NCBI GenBank assembly: GCA_965371965.1
Contig: CBDVAM010000067.1
Coordinates: 1 to 17,789, forward strand
DNA length: 17,789 nucleotides
Direction: 5' to 3'
Source of the DNA: S146-42 sp965371965
GTDB taxonomy: Bacteria; Planctomycetota; Phycisphaerae; Phycisphaerales; UBA1924
Positions 1 to 7,968 of the stretch are shown here, piece by piece (position 1 is the stretch's first letter; the number at the start of each line of letters is the position of its first letter). Both the position numbers and the translations under genes were made by a program. The notes under the pieces were generated by a model that was not told where the DNA came from, did not search any database, and worked only from the letters and a program-made list of their open reading frames with translations.

Positions 1-1063
1 CCGCGATGTCGGGCATGGCATCGCCATCGAAGTCGGCGATCGTCAGCCCGATGTTGAAGTAGAACGGCCCGAGGCCGTCCCACGACGAGTCGTACTCGTC
101 GGCATCGGGGAACGAGCCCTCGCCCGCGTTCAGCCAGACGACCATGCGCGAGGCGCCGCTGGTGGCAATCGACGCCGCGATGTCGAGATCCCCGTCGCCA
201 TTGAGATCGGCGAGTTTGACGTTATACACAGCGCGGGTCGGCGATACCGCGTGCTCGGGCGCATCGACGAACCCGCCATTGCCGTCGCCGAAGAGAAGAT
301 GGACACGCTGGATCGCCGGGACCGCAAGGTCCATGTGCCCATCTCCGTTCAGGTCTCCCGACGCGAGGAACGGGCCTGGGTATGGAAATGTTCTATTTCC
401 GTTACCACGCGGCGTGACGCCCGCAACGGGGATGCGCACCTGCTCTGCGAGCGTCCCGTCGCCGTTATTCATCAGGATCGAGATATCCGAGCTGAGGGTG
501 TTGAGCACGCCGATATCAACATCGCCGTCGTGGTCGAAGTCCTCGGCGACGAGCGAGCGCGGCTCATCGCCGGCGGGGTATTCGACGTGCGCATCGAGCG
601 TGCCGTCGCCGAGACCCCGCAAGATGCTGATGGTGTCGCCCGAGGCGTTGCAGACCAGCACATCGAGATTCGTGTCGCCGTCCATGTCGGCCAGCGCGAC
701 GAAGGCCTCCTCGGGGCCCGCGTCGTAGCGCACGGGCAGGTCGAACACGCCTCCGCCCCGCCCCAACAGCACCGTGATGTAGCTGCGCTGGGGCAGTTCC
801 CGACTTTGCGGCCCGCCGCTGACCACGGCGTCGAGCGAGCCGTCGTTGTTGAGATCGCCGAACGCCACGCTGGTGGGACGTGCGATCGAGAACTCGCCGT
901 CGGTGAACTCCAGATCCGGGCGAATCGAGAGAGCGCCGAACAGCGGATGACGCCCGTCCTCAGAGGGCGGCAGGCAGGGCGGCTGGGCGCACGCGCAGGC
1001 CGCGCTCATTGCTCCGCCAAGAGCAGCCATTATCGGAGTCCAGTTGTAACCTGCGGTGCTCAT
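1..1063 (-). CDS. Secreted FG-GAP/VCBS-repeat protein, 3' end outside window
   Basis: The reading frame stays open from an ATG at 1063 to the left edge of the window, giving 354 codons without a stop, so the C-terminus is missing. The first ~27 residues (MSTAGYNWTP then an Ala/Gly-rich stretch ending CACAQ) look like an export signal, although the n-region lacks basic residues. The rest is a row of about six FG-GAP/VCBS-type units with the calcium-loop pattern D-x-[ND]-x-D-G-x-x-D: FGDLNNDGSLD near residue 68, LADMDGDTNLD near 124, EDFDHDGDVD near 174, SGDLNGDGHMD near 235, LADLNGDGDLD near 284 and IADFDGDAMPD near 342. Such repeats fold into a seven-bladed beta-propeller, as in integrin alpha chains, and are common in planctomycete exported proteins. 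The ligand and exact role cannot be read from sequence. A GGAG lies about 13 bases upstream of the ATG, further than ideal, so the start is likely but not certain. Confidence 0.85.
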   Translation of the reverse strand, partial: MSTAGYNWTPIMAALGGAMSAACACAQPPCLPPSEDGRHPLFGALSIRPDLEFTDGEFSIARPTSVAFGDLNNDGSLDAVVSGGPQSRELPQRSYITVLLGRGGGVFDLPVRYDAGPEEAFVALADMDGDTNLDVLVCNASGDTISILRGLGDGTLDAHVEYPAGDEPRSLVAEDFDHDGDVDIGVLNTLSSDISILMNNGDGTLAEQVRIPVAGVTPRGNGNRTFPYPGPFLASGDLNGDGHMDLAVPAIQRVHLLFGDGNGGFVDAPEHAVSPTRAVYNVKLADLNGDGDLDIAASIATSGASRMVVWLNAGEGSFPDADEYDSSWDGLGPFYFNIGLTIADFDGDAMPDIA

Positions 1064-1410
1064 CGGCGGAGTTCTCCGTTCGGTATTGCCTTGGCCCGAG
1101 CAACGATGGGGTGAGCTCGGGCGACCATCTCGGATGATACCACAAATCCGCCGATCACCAAGAATGAACTCAAAGTTGAGCCAGATCTAGTTTGAATGAC
1201 TCAGATTTGTGTCATGAATCCATGAAACTATATGAAAACCCCGAGTTCATCAGTTTGCGCTTGACAACGGCGATCCCGACCTTCATGGTGCTCGTTAGAC
1301 AACACGACCCGGACTCTTCGTTGCGTGCGGCCGCGTCGGCCAATCGTCGGGTCCGGCGGGCGCCACAGGGGCACCGGCAGGGTTGTGGAAATCATGGTGA
1401 AAGGACTGGA
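1064..1410. other. Divergent intergenic region
   Basis: This 347-base gap separates two divergent genes for exported proteins. It holds the candidate minus-strand promoter at 1134-1161, a near-palindrome CTCAAAGTTGAG at 1169-1180 just upstream of that promoter's -35, and a perfect inverted repeat ATGAC-N10-GTCAT at 1196-1215. A TTGACA occurs at 1261-1266 on the plus strand, but no convincing -10 box follows at normal spacing. The plus-strand frame of the next gene is open from about 1192, but its codons before 1411 do not look like an exported protein's N-terminus. Confidence 0.5.
1134..1161 (-). promoter_or_regulatory. Candidate sigma70-like promoter for the VCBS-repeat gene
   Basis: On the minus strand TTGGTG (1161-1156) is followed after 16 bases by TATCAT (1139-1134), which matches the TATAAT consensus at five of six positions. 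It would give a leader of roughly 60-65 bases before the ATG at 1063. The small palindrome at 1169-1180 lies immediately upstream of the -35 box and could be an operator, but that is speculative. Confidence 0.45.
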
Positions 1411-2436
1411 ATGAAAATGCCAAACAAACGGATTTCAGCTCTCGTGATCTTGGGCCTCGCCGTCGGTGCGCAGGCGGACACCATAACGATTGACGGGAAT
1501 GGAAGCTCAACAGGCGACTTCAACGTTGCCGTGAACTGGAATCCAGACGTGGTGCCCGACGCGGGTGACCGCATCGTCATCCCCGACGGAAAGACCTGCA
1601 ATGTCAATGTGGACTCCGAAGCGGACACCGTGGAGATCGAGGATGGAGGCAACCTCACCATCAAGAGCAGTCAGACGCTGACGCTGGACAACGATGACCA
1701 CAACTTCCACACCTGCACCTTCCCGTCCCAAACGTGCAGTTCCGTCGACGACTCGATCATCGACGGTGAACTCACCATCGCCGGCTCCAGCGGAGGCGAT
1801 GCGGTCCTCGAGTTCGTGAACGCGACACACAAGATTTCCGGCTCGGGGATGATCTTCGGAGCCCTGGGTCAGGACTTTTCGCAGATCGAAATCGCCACGG
1901 ACATCAAGCTCGTCAATAGGCTCGCAACCTTCGGCGGCGGCATTCGCGGAGGCATGACGATCACCGGGCTGACCGGCGGATCGAATCGCGGCATCCTCCG
2001 CAACGAGGGCATCGTCAGCACCTCAGCGGCCATGGTGTTCGAGACCAACGATGACCTGGTCATCGACGCGGCGATCGAGGACAATACCGACGCGATCTGG
2101 GTCACAGACTGCTTGGGGACCATGGAGTTCAAGCACGGCTCGATCAACCTCGTCGGCGAGTTCACAGACGAGTTCACCGGGTACAGCGCATCGAGCGGAA
2201 ATGACGGCGGGACGTTCAAGTTCCTGGAGGACGTACGCACCTGCGGCACCTACTGGCGCTTTGGCTGCGGGGGAATCGACGTCGAGAGCGCCTCATTCAA
2301 GTACGCCAACTTCAAGTCGGGAGGGGGCTGCACCAATCCAGACACCGATGGCCCAAGCGAGGACACGCCGAACAACTGCAGCGAGACCGACGAGTTCTAC
2401 GAGGTTGATACAGACGTGTCGGCGGATTGCGAGTAA
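1411..2436 (+). CDS. Secreted beta-rich protein of unknown function
   Basis: This encodes 341 residues from the ATG at 1411. That start is preferred because AAGGA lies 6 bases upstream and because it begins a clean signal peptide: MKMPNKR, a hydrophobic core LVILGLAVGA, and a likely cut after QA near residue 22. Just after the cut comes a 'G-D-F-x-x-A-V-N-W-N-P-D-x-V-P-D-A-G-D-R-I-V-I-P' stretch (residues 35-58). This resembles the opening of beta-helix or passenger-like repeats in many exported planctomycete proteins: a W-x-P turn followed by a strand that names a 'time' or 'value' in I-x-V-x periodicity. The rest is rich in alternating hydrophobic strands and Gly/Asn/Asp turns. About nine cysteines lie between residues 63 and 340, suggesting disulfides after export. 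There is no dockerin-like tail or anchor. I do not recognise the family, and no catalytic motif is visible. Confidence 0.8.
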   Translation: MKMPNKRISALVILGLAVGAQADTITIDGNGSSTGDFNVAVNWNPDVVPDAGDRIVIPDGKTCNVNVDSEADTVEIEDGGNLTIKSSQTLTLDNDDHNFHTCTFPSQTCSSVDDSIIDGELTIAGSSGGDAVLEFVNATHKISGSGMIFGALGQDFSQIEIATDIKLVNRLATFGGGIRGGMTITGLTGGSNRGILRNEGIVSTSAAMVFETNDDLVIDAAIEDNTDAIWVTDCLGTMEFKHGSINLVGEFTDEFTGYSASSGNDGGTFKFLEDVRTCGTYWRFGCGGIDVESASFKYANFKSGGGCTNPDTDGPSEDTPNNCSETDEFYEVDTDVSADCE

Positions 2437-2475
2437 GAACCAGCCAAGTTCTATCTTCTGAGACGCTCAAGAGCC

Positions 2476-2509
2476 GCCCGATCCTCTTCTTCCTTCGAGA
2501 GGATCGGGC
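2476..2509 (+). terminator. Strong hairpin between two convergent genes
   Basis: GCCCGATCCTCT (2476-2487) pairs perfectly with AGAGGATCGGGC (2498-2509) across a 10-base pyrimidine-rich loop. It lies 39 bases after the stop of the plus-strand secreted protein and 86 bases beyond the stop of the minus-strand propeller gene, so it could end transcription from both sides. Neither flank has a clear T-run (TGTCTCAT follows on the plus strand), so it is not a textbook intrinsic terminator. Confidence 0.55.
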
Positions 2510-2595
2510 TGTCTCATGATCGCCTCGCTCACGCGTGAATCACCCGCTCCTCGCTCGCTCTCGTGCATCGTCGTGGGAGGCTGGTTCATTCGCTC

Positions 2596-4071
2596 TCAGC
2601 ACCCCACCGCAAACTCATCCAAATACCCAAAGAAATCATCGGCATCGCAGTCCCCGTCGCCATCGATGTCGCAGACATCGAGATCCCCCGCCGCGAACCC
2701 GTCAAGATACAAGAAAAAGTCATCCGCGTCCACATCCCCATCACCATCCAGATCCGCGGCACACCCCGTCTGATACGCCCGCATATCCCGCCCCCCACCG
2801 TTGACGATGAGTATCCCACCATCACTCATCGCCGGCCCCGAGGCATCGGCGAACGTCTCATCGCGATACCGCTCGCTCAGGTCTGCGCTCAGCACGAACA
2901 GCCCGCCGCTGGTCGTCAAATAAATATCTCCGTTCGCATCAATCGCCATCCGCGGCGTCGGCGCGACGTTGCTCACCGGAAGCACAGCCGACTCATCGAC
3001 GATCGATCCATCCGCCGGGTCCAGGCGCAGCACGATCAACTCGCCTAGCAACCGCCCCTGGTCGTTCTCCGGCGTGCGATAGGCGTACGCCGAGCCATCC
3101 GGCCCGATCCCCATCGTCGCGAACGGCGTGAACCCCGCCGGCAATGCCCAGAGAGTCTCGAACCCGGTTCCGGTATCGCGCACCGCGAAGAACGTGTCGA
3201 ACTCCTGCTGGAGTTCACCGGGCTGGCCCTGCTGGCCCCGCGGCACAAAGATCGTCCCATCCGGGCCGACCGCCATGCCCAACTGCTGGATTGACCCGCC
3301 GCCGAGTTGGTTCACATCGCCCGAGTACAGGAATGCCCCGGTCTCGAGATCGAACGCCGTCAGCCTCGGCCCGGCCTCGAACAGATACACCTTGCCTCCA
3401 AAGACATTCACCAGGCACCCGTTGCTCGTCGGGCACGACCGATCGGTCTTCCACACCGTCGCCCCGGTGTCCTTGTCGATCCGGACGACATTGCCGGGAA
3501 TCTGGTTGCTCGCGCCGGCAACCTGCGACCCGACGATCAGATCACCGTTGGGCGCGAACACGTTGCCCGTTGTCGAGTTGCTAGTAACCAGATCTTCGGA
3601 GATCCAGACCACGTCACCGGTCTGGGCATCGAGCGCGTACATGGGTGCCGAGCGCGTGTTGGCGGCCCGCGTCGCGTAGACCATGCCATCGCGAGCCGAA
3701 CTCACCCGACTCCGCCACTCACCCTCGAAATCGGGATCGCCGGCGCGGTCGTCGTATGGCAGTTGCAGATCCCACAGTTCCGTGCCGGTCTGAAGATCCT
3801 GGGCGACAATCCGCGAACCGGTCGGAATCGTGAAGTTGATGATCCGTCCGGTAAAGACCACGCCGTCGGCGATCACCGGCTGGGTCTCCAGGATGTCCAC
3901 GATGCTCACGCCCTCCCAAAGGATCTCGGCCGCCGAGGGCCCGACGCCCGCGGAGAGGCAATCGCGAGCCGGATTCCCGCCCGGACCGACCGGCCAGTCC
4001 TCGCCAATCGCCGAGCCCGCCACCAAAAGGGCTATCGCGCACACACCGCCAAGCATCGATTTCGCATTCAT
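2596..4071 (-). CDS. Secreted PQQ-like beta-propeller protein with dockerin-like C-terminus
   Basis: This encodes 491 residues from the ATG at 4071, which has GGAGG 6 bases upstream; the frame extends further upstream but those codons overlap the leader of purQ. Residues 1-23 form a signal peptide (MNAKSMLGGVCAIALLVAGSAIG). Residues ~25-430 show repeated PQQ-propeller blade motifs such as 'A-x-D-L-x-T-G-x-x-x-W' (QDLQTGTELW 91-100, LDAQTGDVVW 147-156, IDKDTGATVW 198-207, FDLETGAFLY 240-249) and 'G-P-D/N-G-x-I/L' turns. The last ~52 residues contain two calcium-binding loops, DLDGDGDVDADD (440-451) and DIDGDGDCDADD (468-479), each followed by 'FF-x-Y-L-D-x-F-A', and the protein ends Val-Gly-Cys. 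That tail resembles a type I dockerin-like duplication and recurs on exported proteins of Phycisphaerae. The propeller probably binds or displays something rather than acting as a quinoprotein dehydrogenase, since no dehydrogenase signature is evident. Confidence 0.88.
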   Translation of the reverse strand: MNAKSMLGGVCAIALLVAGSAIGEDWPVGPGGNPARDCLSAGVGPSAAEILWEGVSIVDILETQPVIADGVVFTGRIINFTIPTGSRIVAQDLQTGTELWDLQLPYDDRAGDPDFEGEWRSRVSSARDGMVYATRAANTRSAPMYALDAQTGDVVWISEDLVTSNSTTGNVFAPNGDLIVGSQVAGASNQIPGNVVRIDKDTGATVWKTDRSCPTSNGCLVNVFGGKVYLFEAGPRLTAFDLETGAFLYSGDVNQLGGGSIQQLGMAVGPDGTIFVPRGQQGQPGELQQEFDTFFAVRDTGTGFETLWALPAGFTPFATMGIGPDGSAYAYRTPENDQGRLLGELIVLRLDPADGSIVDESAVLPVSNVAPTPRMAIDANGDIYLTTSGGLFVLSADLSERYRDETFADASGPAMSDGGILIVNGGGRDMRAYQTGCAADLDGDGDVDADDFFLYLDGFAAGDLDVCDIDGDGDCDADDFFGYLDEFAVGC

Positions 4072-4148
4072 CACAGGCCTCCGCAAAACAGCGTAACCCA
4101 ACTCGACCCGCGAGGGAAGCCCAATGAGCAAACCGCCTACCCTTGGCA

Positions 4149-4943
4149 ATGCCAAATGCCATCGTGATCCGCACGGCGGGGATCAACTGCGACGCCGAGC
4201 TTTGCCGGGCCTTCGAGCTAGCCGGTGCCGACGTGGAACTCGTGCATCTCGGGCACTTGCTCACCAAACCGGACACGCTGGACCGATTCGATCTCATCGG
4301 ATTCCCCGGCGGGTTCAGCTATGGCGACGATATCGCATCCGGTCGCATCCTCGCCATGCACGTCCGCGAACGCCTGTATTCCAAACTCAAGGACGCCGTC
4401 GAACGAGGGGCCTGCATCATCGGCGTCTGCAACGGGTTCCAGGTCCTCGCCCAGGTCGGGCTCCTGCCCGGCCCCGACGACCACCAGGCCTGGCCAGACA
4501 CCCCGGCGAGCCCGACCATCACGCTGACCGATAACGCCGACGCCAGATTCATCGACGCGTGGACGGGCATGGTCCCCGCCGACGATTCGCCGTGTGTCTG
4601 GACACGCAACCTCGCCGGGTTCAGCCCCGAGGTCCTGACATTCCCCAGCGCCCACGGCGAGGGCAGGCTCAGCGCGCCCGACTCCGTGCTCGACGAACTC
4701 GAATCCAGCGGGCGGATCGCCCTGCGCTACCGCGAGGATCTCAACGGCTCGGCACGCCGGATCGCGGGAGTGTGCGATCGGTCCGGACGGGTCTTCGGCC
4801 TCATGCCCCACCCCGAACGATTCCTCGACTGGAATCGCCATCCGTTCTGGACACGCCTGCCCGCCGAGACTCGCCGGAGCCAGACGCCAGGCCTCACCCT
4901 GTTCCGCAACGCGGTCGAAGCGATCCAGACGACGGCGGTCTGA
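4149..4943 (+). CDS. purQ: Phosphoribosylformylglycinamidine synthase, glutaminase subunit
   Basis: PurQ releases ammonia from glutamine for PurL, which converts FGAR to FGAM in de novo purine synthesis in the cytoplasm. The 264-residue protein is a class I glutamine amidotransferase. It shows the N-terminal IRTAGINCD, the FPGGFSYGDDI motif (52-62), the nucleophile Cys94 in IGVCNGFQ, and the His221/Glu223 pair in PHPER, so the triad is complete. The length fits the longer PurQ type (about 260-280) rather than the ~225-residue Bacillus type. The ATG at 4149 gives a normal PurQ N-terminus; an in-frame TTG at 4143 is possible. Neither has a Shine-Dalgarno, whereas a strong GAGGGA (4112-4117) serves an out-of-frame ATG at 4124. 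No purL or purS is nearby, so the gene stands alone. It is convergent with the GGDEF-EAL gene, with 26 bases between the stops. Confidence 0.95.
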   Translation: MPNAIVIRTAGINCDAELCRAFELAGADVELVHLGHLLTKPDTLDRFDLIGFPGGFSYGDDIASGRILAMHVRERLYSKLKDAVERGACIIGVCNGFQVLAQVGLLPGPDDHQAWPDTPASPTITLTDNADARFIDAWTGMVPADDSPCVWTRNLAGFSPEVLTFPSAHGEGRLSAPDSVLDELESSGRIALRYREDLNGSARRIAGVCDRSGRVFGLMPHPERFLDWNRHPFWTRLPAETRRSQTPGLTLFRNAVEAIQTTAV

Positions 4944-4969
4944 CGCAGCACGAAACGCGTGAAAGACGG

Positions 4970-7513
4970 CTATGCGGCCCGCGGGTGACGCTGCCGGTGT
5001 CTGAAGAGATACGCCTCGGCTTCGTCCGGCGGCATCGGCTTGGCAAAGAAATACCCCTGCCCCCAGGTGCATCCGATCGACTGCAACGCTCCGACGATCT
5101 CACCGGTCTCGATGCCCTCGGCGACCGTCCGGATACCGAGGTTCTCCGCGAGGCTTGTGATCGACGCCACCACGGCAAGCAGCGAGCGATCCCGATCGAG
5201 CACTCGAATGAAGGCCTGGTCGATCTTCAGCTGATCGATCGGCAGCGCATGGAGCGAGCCGAGCGACGACAGCCCGGTCCCGAAATCATCCATGGCAATG
5301 GAAAACCCATGCTCGCGAAGGCGAGTCAACAGCGGTACCACATCGCTGCGATCATCGGCGATCGTGCTCTCGGTGATTTCCAGTTCGAGGTCCCCGGCCT
5401 GGAGGGCGAAGTCACGCTGGCAGTCGATGACATCATCGAGGAACCCCGGTTCCAGCAGTTGCCGTTTGGAGACGTTGACATTGATCTTGAGCGAGTGCCC
5501 CGGGCCGAGCCTCTGCCTCCATTGGGCGTGCTGCGAGGCCGCCGTCCTGAGCACCCATCTGCCGATCGGGAGGATCAGGCCTGTATCCTCTGCGATCGGA
5601 ATAAAGTCGGCGGGGCTGATGACGCCGCGCTCGGGATGGTCCCAACGTATGAGCGCCTCGAACCCTGTCACCTCGCCGCTTTCCAGCTCGACGATCGGCT
5701 GGTACACCAGCCGAAACTGCTCGTCTGACAACGCGACCCGAAGATCCGCTTCGATCGAGAGGCGATCCATGGCGCTCGCGTGCATCGTCTTGTCGAACAC
5801 GGCGACCTGTGCCCTGCCGTTCGCCTTCGCCTCATACATGGCCGCATCGGCGTCACGGACCATCTCGCCGGGATCCTCGTACGCACGCTCATTGGTCACA
5901 AGACCGATGCTGGCGGTGGAGACGATTCGATTCCCCGAGATATCATGAGGATTGGCGAAGACATCGAGCAACCGCCCGGCCTTTAACTCGGCGTCCTCCC
6001 ACTTGGGCAGGCAGTCCAATAGGGCGACAAACTCATCGCCGCCGAATCTCGCCACCGCGTCGGTCTCGCGCAGCTCCCTGCGGAAGATGCCCGCGATCTT
6101 GCGGAGCAGGGCGTCGCCGACCTCGTGCCCCAGGCTGTCGTTGACGACCTTGAACCGATCGAAGTCAAAGAACAGAACGGCAAACCGGCTGCCGTCTCGA
6201 CGCGACCGCTTCATGGTCTGATCAAGACGATCAAGGAAGATCGCCCGGTTCGCAAGGCCCGTGAGCTTGTCGGTCGACGCAAGTTCTTCGAGCTGGACCA
6301 TCACGAGCTCCAGATCCGCCGTCGCGACCTGCTCGCGCCCCAACGCACGCACCGCGGCGTCGCGTGAATCCAGCAATGCCGACGTGCGATCCGAGACCGT
6401 CTTCTCCAGCCCCGCATTCGTGTCCGCAAGACGCCCGTACGCGCGCAGGAGCAGCTTCATGCTCCCCATCGCGCCAAGCGCAAGGATCAGCACGGCCGCA
6501 AACCCCAGCGACCGGCTATGAAGCGTGGCGATCACGCCGCTGCGCGACCAGTAACGCGTGTCTGGGAAGCTGGCCCACAGGTACCATGTCCCGCCGTGAT
6601 CAATCTTTGTAATCTCGTGGACCTCCGAGTACAAGAGCCGCGAGTCGGGCTCGAGGTCAACACCCGCCGCCCGCGAGACTGCCCACTGTCCCTCCTCGCG
6701 AGGGGGCACCACATACTCGTACGCGCTGTTGAATATCGCGTAGTCTCCGTTTGCGAGCAGGCCGCTTAGAGCATGGGAGAGAATGACGCCCGAGACGCAC
6801 CCACGCAGATCTCCATCTTCACCAAAGAACGGCACGGACAAGACCAACCCCGCGCGATTGTCGTCGTCCGGTGCCGCCAGGACGAACCGTGAGTTGTCGC
6901 ATGTGACCACGGGCGAGCCGCCCCGCATCGGATAGACGAGCCCGTCGACGTAGTCTTCATTCGGATAGTTCGCGAGCATCCACTGAAGCTGCTCGCGCAT
7001 CAGGCGATACTCGTATATCTCGATCTCTTCGATCTCTTCGTACTTCCCGCCCGGGTACTCCACGCGATCGCCGGTCGTACGCCCGACGACGAACTCATCA
7101 AACGTGGTGAGCGGCTCACGCGGCGCCAGGCCCAGCGGATCCAGCCCGTCGGGATCAAGATCGACCGGCACAATGTACAGCTCGCTCACCGCGACATCCG
7201 ACACCAGCGAGTTGTATATCTCCTGCACCGTCAGGCGGGTGTTCCCATCGAGCACGGCCCCGCCGCGATCCATCCCGCCGCCGGTCTCGCTCCCGATCTG
7301 GCGTACACCTGGGAGCCTCGCGATCGTGCGCAACGCCCGATAGATCTCGTCGAATAAGCTCGACACCCGATCGACTGATCGCCCACTGATGTCCGCACTC
7401 TCCGCCCGATACGCCGCCAGCTCAGACCGCAGACCCACCCGCGAGTTCCAATACACCAACGCCAACAGCGTGAGTGCACCGCCCAACAGAATGAAACCCA
7501 CCGATCGTTGCAT
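4970..7513 (-). CDS. Membrane-anchored GGDEF-EAL c-di-GMP signalling protein
   Basis: This protein of 847 residues makes and/or degrades cyclic di-GMP. A first membrane helix lies at about 5-22, followed by a ~310-residue periplasmic sensor region that I cannot assign to a named family; Cys205 and Cys239 there could form a disulfide. A second helix spans about 335-355. A coiled-coil-like linker (358-412) leads to the GGDEF domain (about 413-575) with intact GGDEF (491-495) and an RxxD inhibitory site (RETD, 482-485) exactly five residues before it. The EAL domain (about 585-840) keeps EAL (619-621), the NVN of KINVNVS (near 678), ELEITES, DDFGTG (742-747), Lys763 in QLKID, and VAEGIET (797-803). 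Both activities are therefore possible and the direction cannot be told from sequence. The ATG at 7513 follows GGATGAG at close spacing. It is probably monocistronic. Confidence 0.95.
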   Translation of the reverse strand: MQRSVGFILLGGALTLLALVYWNSRVGLRSELAAYRAESADISGRSVDRVSSLFDEIYRALRTIARLPGVRQIGSETGGGMDRGGAVLDGNTRLTVQEIYNSLVSDVAVSELYIVPVDLDPDGLDPLGLAPREPLTTFDEFVVGRTTGDRVEYPGGKYEEIEEIEIYEYRLMREQLQWMLANYPNEDYVDGLVYPMRGGSPVVTCDNSRFVLAAPDDDNRAGLVLSVPFFGEDGDLRGCVSGVILSHALSGLLANGDYAIFNSAYEYVVPPREEGQWAVSRAAGVDLEPDSRLLYSEVHEITKIDHGGTWYLWASFPDTRYWSRSGVIATLHSRSLGFAAVLILALGAMGSMKLLLRAYGRLADTNAGLEKTVSDRTSALLDSRDAAVRALGREQVATADLELVMVQLEELASTDKLTGLANRAIFLDRLDQTMKRSRRDGSRFAVLFFDFDRFKVVNDSLGHEVGDALLRKIAGIFRRELRETDAVARFGGDEFVALLDCLPKWEDAELKAGRLLDVFANPHDISGNRIVSTASIGLVTNERAYEDPGEMVRDADAAMYEAKANGRAQVAVFDKTMHASAMDRLSIEADLRVALSDEQFRLVYQPIVELESGEVTGFEALIRWDHPERGVISPADFIPIAEDTGLILPIGRWVLRTAASQHAQWRQRLGPGHSLKINVNVSKRQLLEPGFLDDVIDCQRDFALQAGDLELEITESTIADDRSDVVPLLTRLREHGFSIAMDDFGTGLSSLGSLHALPIDQLKIDQAFIRVLDRDRSLLAVVASITSLAENLGIRTVAEGIETGEIVGALQSIGCTWGQGYFFAKPMPPDEAEAYLFRHRQRHPRAA

Positions 7514-7968
7514 ATCTCATCCGCTCTGGAGAACTACACATCGAGACAGAAACACATCGCTTGGAGCCCCCGCCAATCGACTTCGCACTTGGACGCAGAC
7601 CCAACGCCGCCCAGATTCCCTGACATCTGGGTCCGGTTCGCAACTGGCGATCCGGCGTTCGGATCGCGCCGACCGCCTATCGGCACAAACGCCCACCGCT
7701 GCAACCCCAATTGAGGGGCTTTCCGAGTTTCTGGTCCCTAATTCTGACGCTCTCCGACGCTGCCTCCCGAGCGGGGCGGAACACCTATGAACCCCCACGG
7801 ACGCGCCGTGGAGAACCGTTTCCGGGGTCCTCTCCGTCCCTGACAGACGGCTGTTCGCCCTGCAAGTCCTTGTGGTGCAACGCCTTCCTCAGCAACCACC
7901 CAAGGCATCGACTCGCAAGGCCGCCTACAGGCCGCGAGCGTTCAAACGGTGCTGGAGAACTGGAAGAA
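7514..7968. other. Gene-free, hairpin-rich stretch between the GGDEF-EAL gene and tRNA-Tyr
   Basis: No frame in these 455 bases looks like a real gene. Toward the GGDEF-EAL gene it holds a run of inverted repeats. CCAGAT/ATCTGG lies at 7611-7616 and 7625-7630. GCGATCCG/CGGATCGC lies at 7647-7654 and 7660-7667. GCCGA/TCGGC follows directly, near 7669-7685. An AACCCC...GGGGCT hairpin lies near 7704-7720. Toward the tRNA there is CCACGG/CCGTGG at 7795-7800 and 7806-7811. These would sit in the 5' leader of the GGDEF-EAL transcript or in the 3' trailer of the tRNA. I see no clear promoter and no match to a riboswitch consensus I know, including the GEMM c-di-GMP classes. Confidence 0.5.
7647..7667. 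repeat. Perfect 8-bp hairpin in the intergenic stretch
   Basis: GCGATCCG (7647-7654) and CGGATCGC (7660-7667) pair perfectly around a 5-base loop, about 135 bases upstream of the GGDEF-EAL start codon. It is the most stable of the hairpins in this gap. No T-run follows on either strand, so a simple terminator is unlikely. Confidence 0.55.

Noticed and set aside
251..1114. Plus-strand frame of 287 codons at the left edge
   Set aside because: The minus strand here encodes regular FG-GAP repeats with calcium loops, which cannot be accidental.
1261..1290. Plus-strand promoter starting with TTGACA
   Set aside because: The -35 box is perfect but the sequence at 16-18 bases spacing (CATGGT region) is a poor -10 box.
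4072..4155. Upstream extension of the propeller protein to 4155
   Set aside because: The extra 28 residues would put the signal peptide inside the protein, and the ATG at 4071 has a strong GGAGG.
7514..7720. c-di-GMP riboswitch (GEMM) before the GGDEF-EAL gene
   Set aside because: The conserved GEMM core sequences are not present; only generic hairpins are seen.
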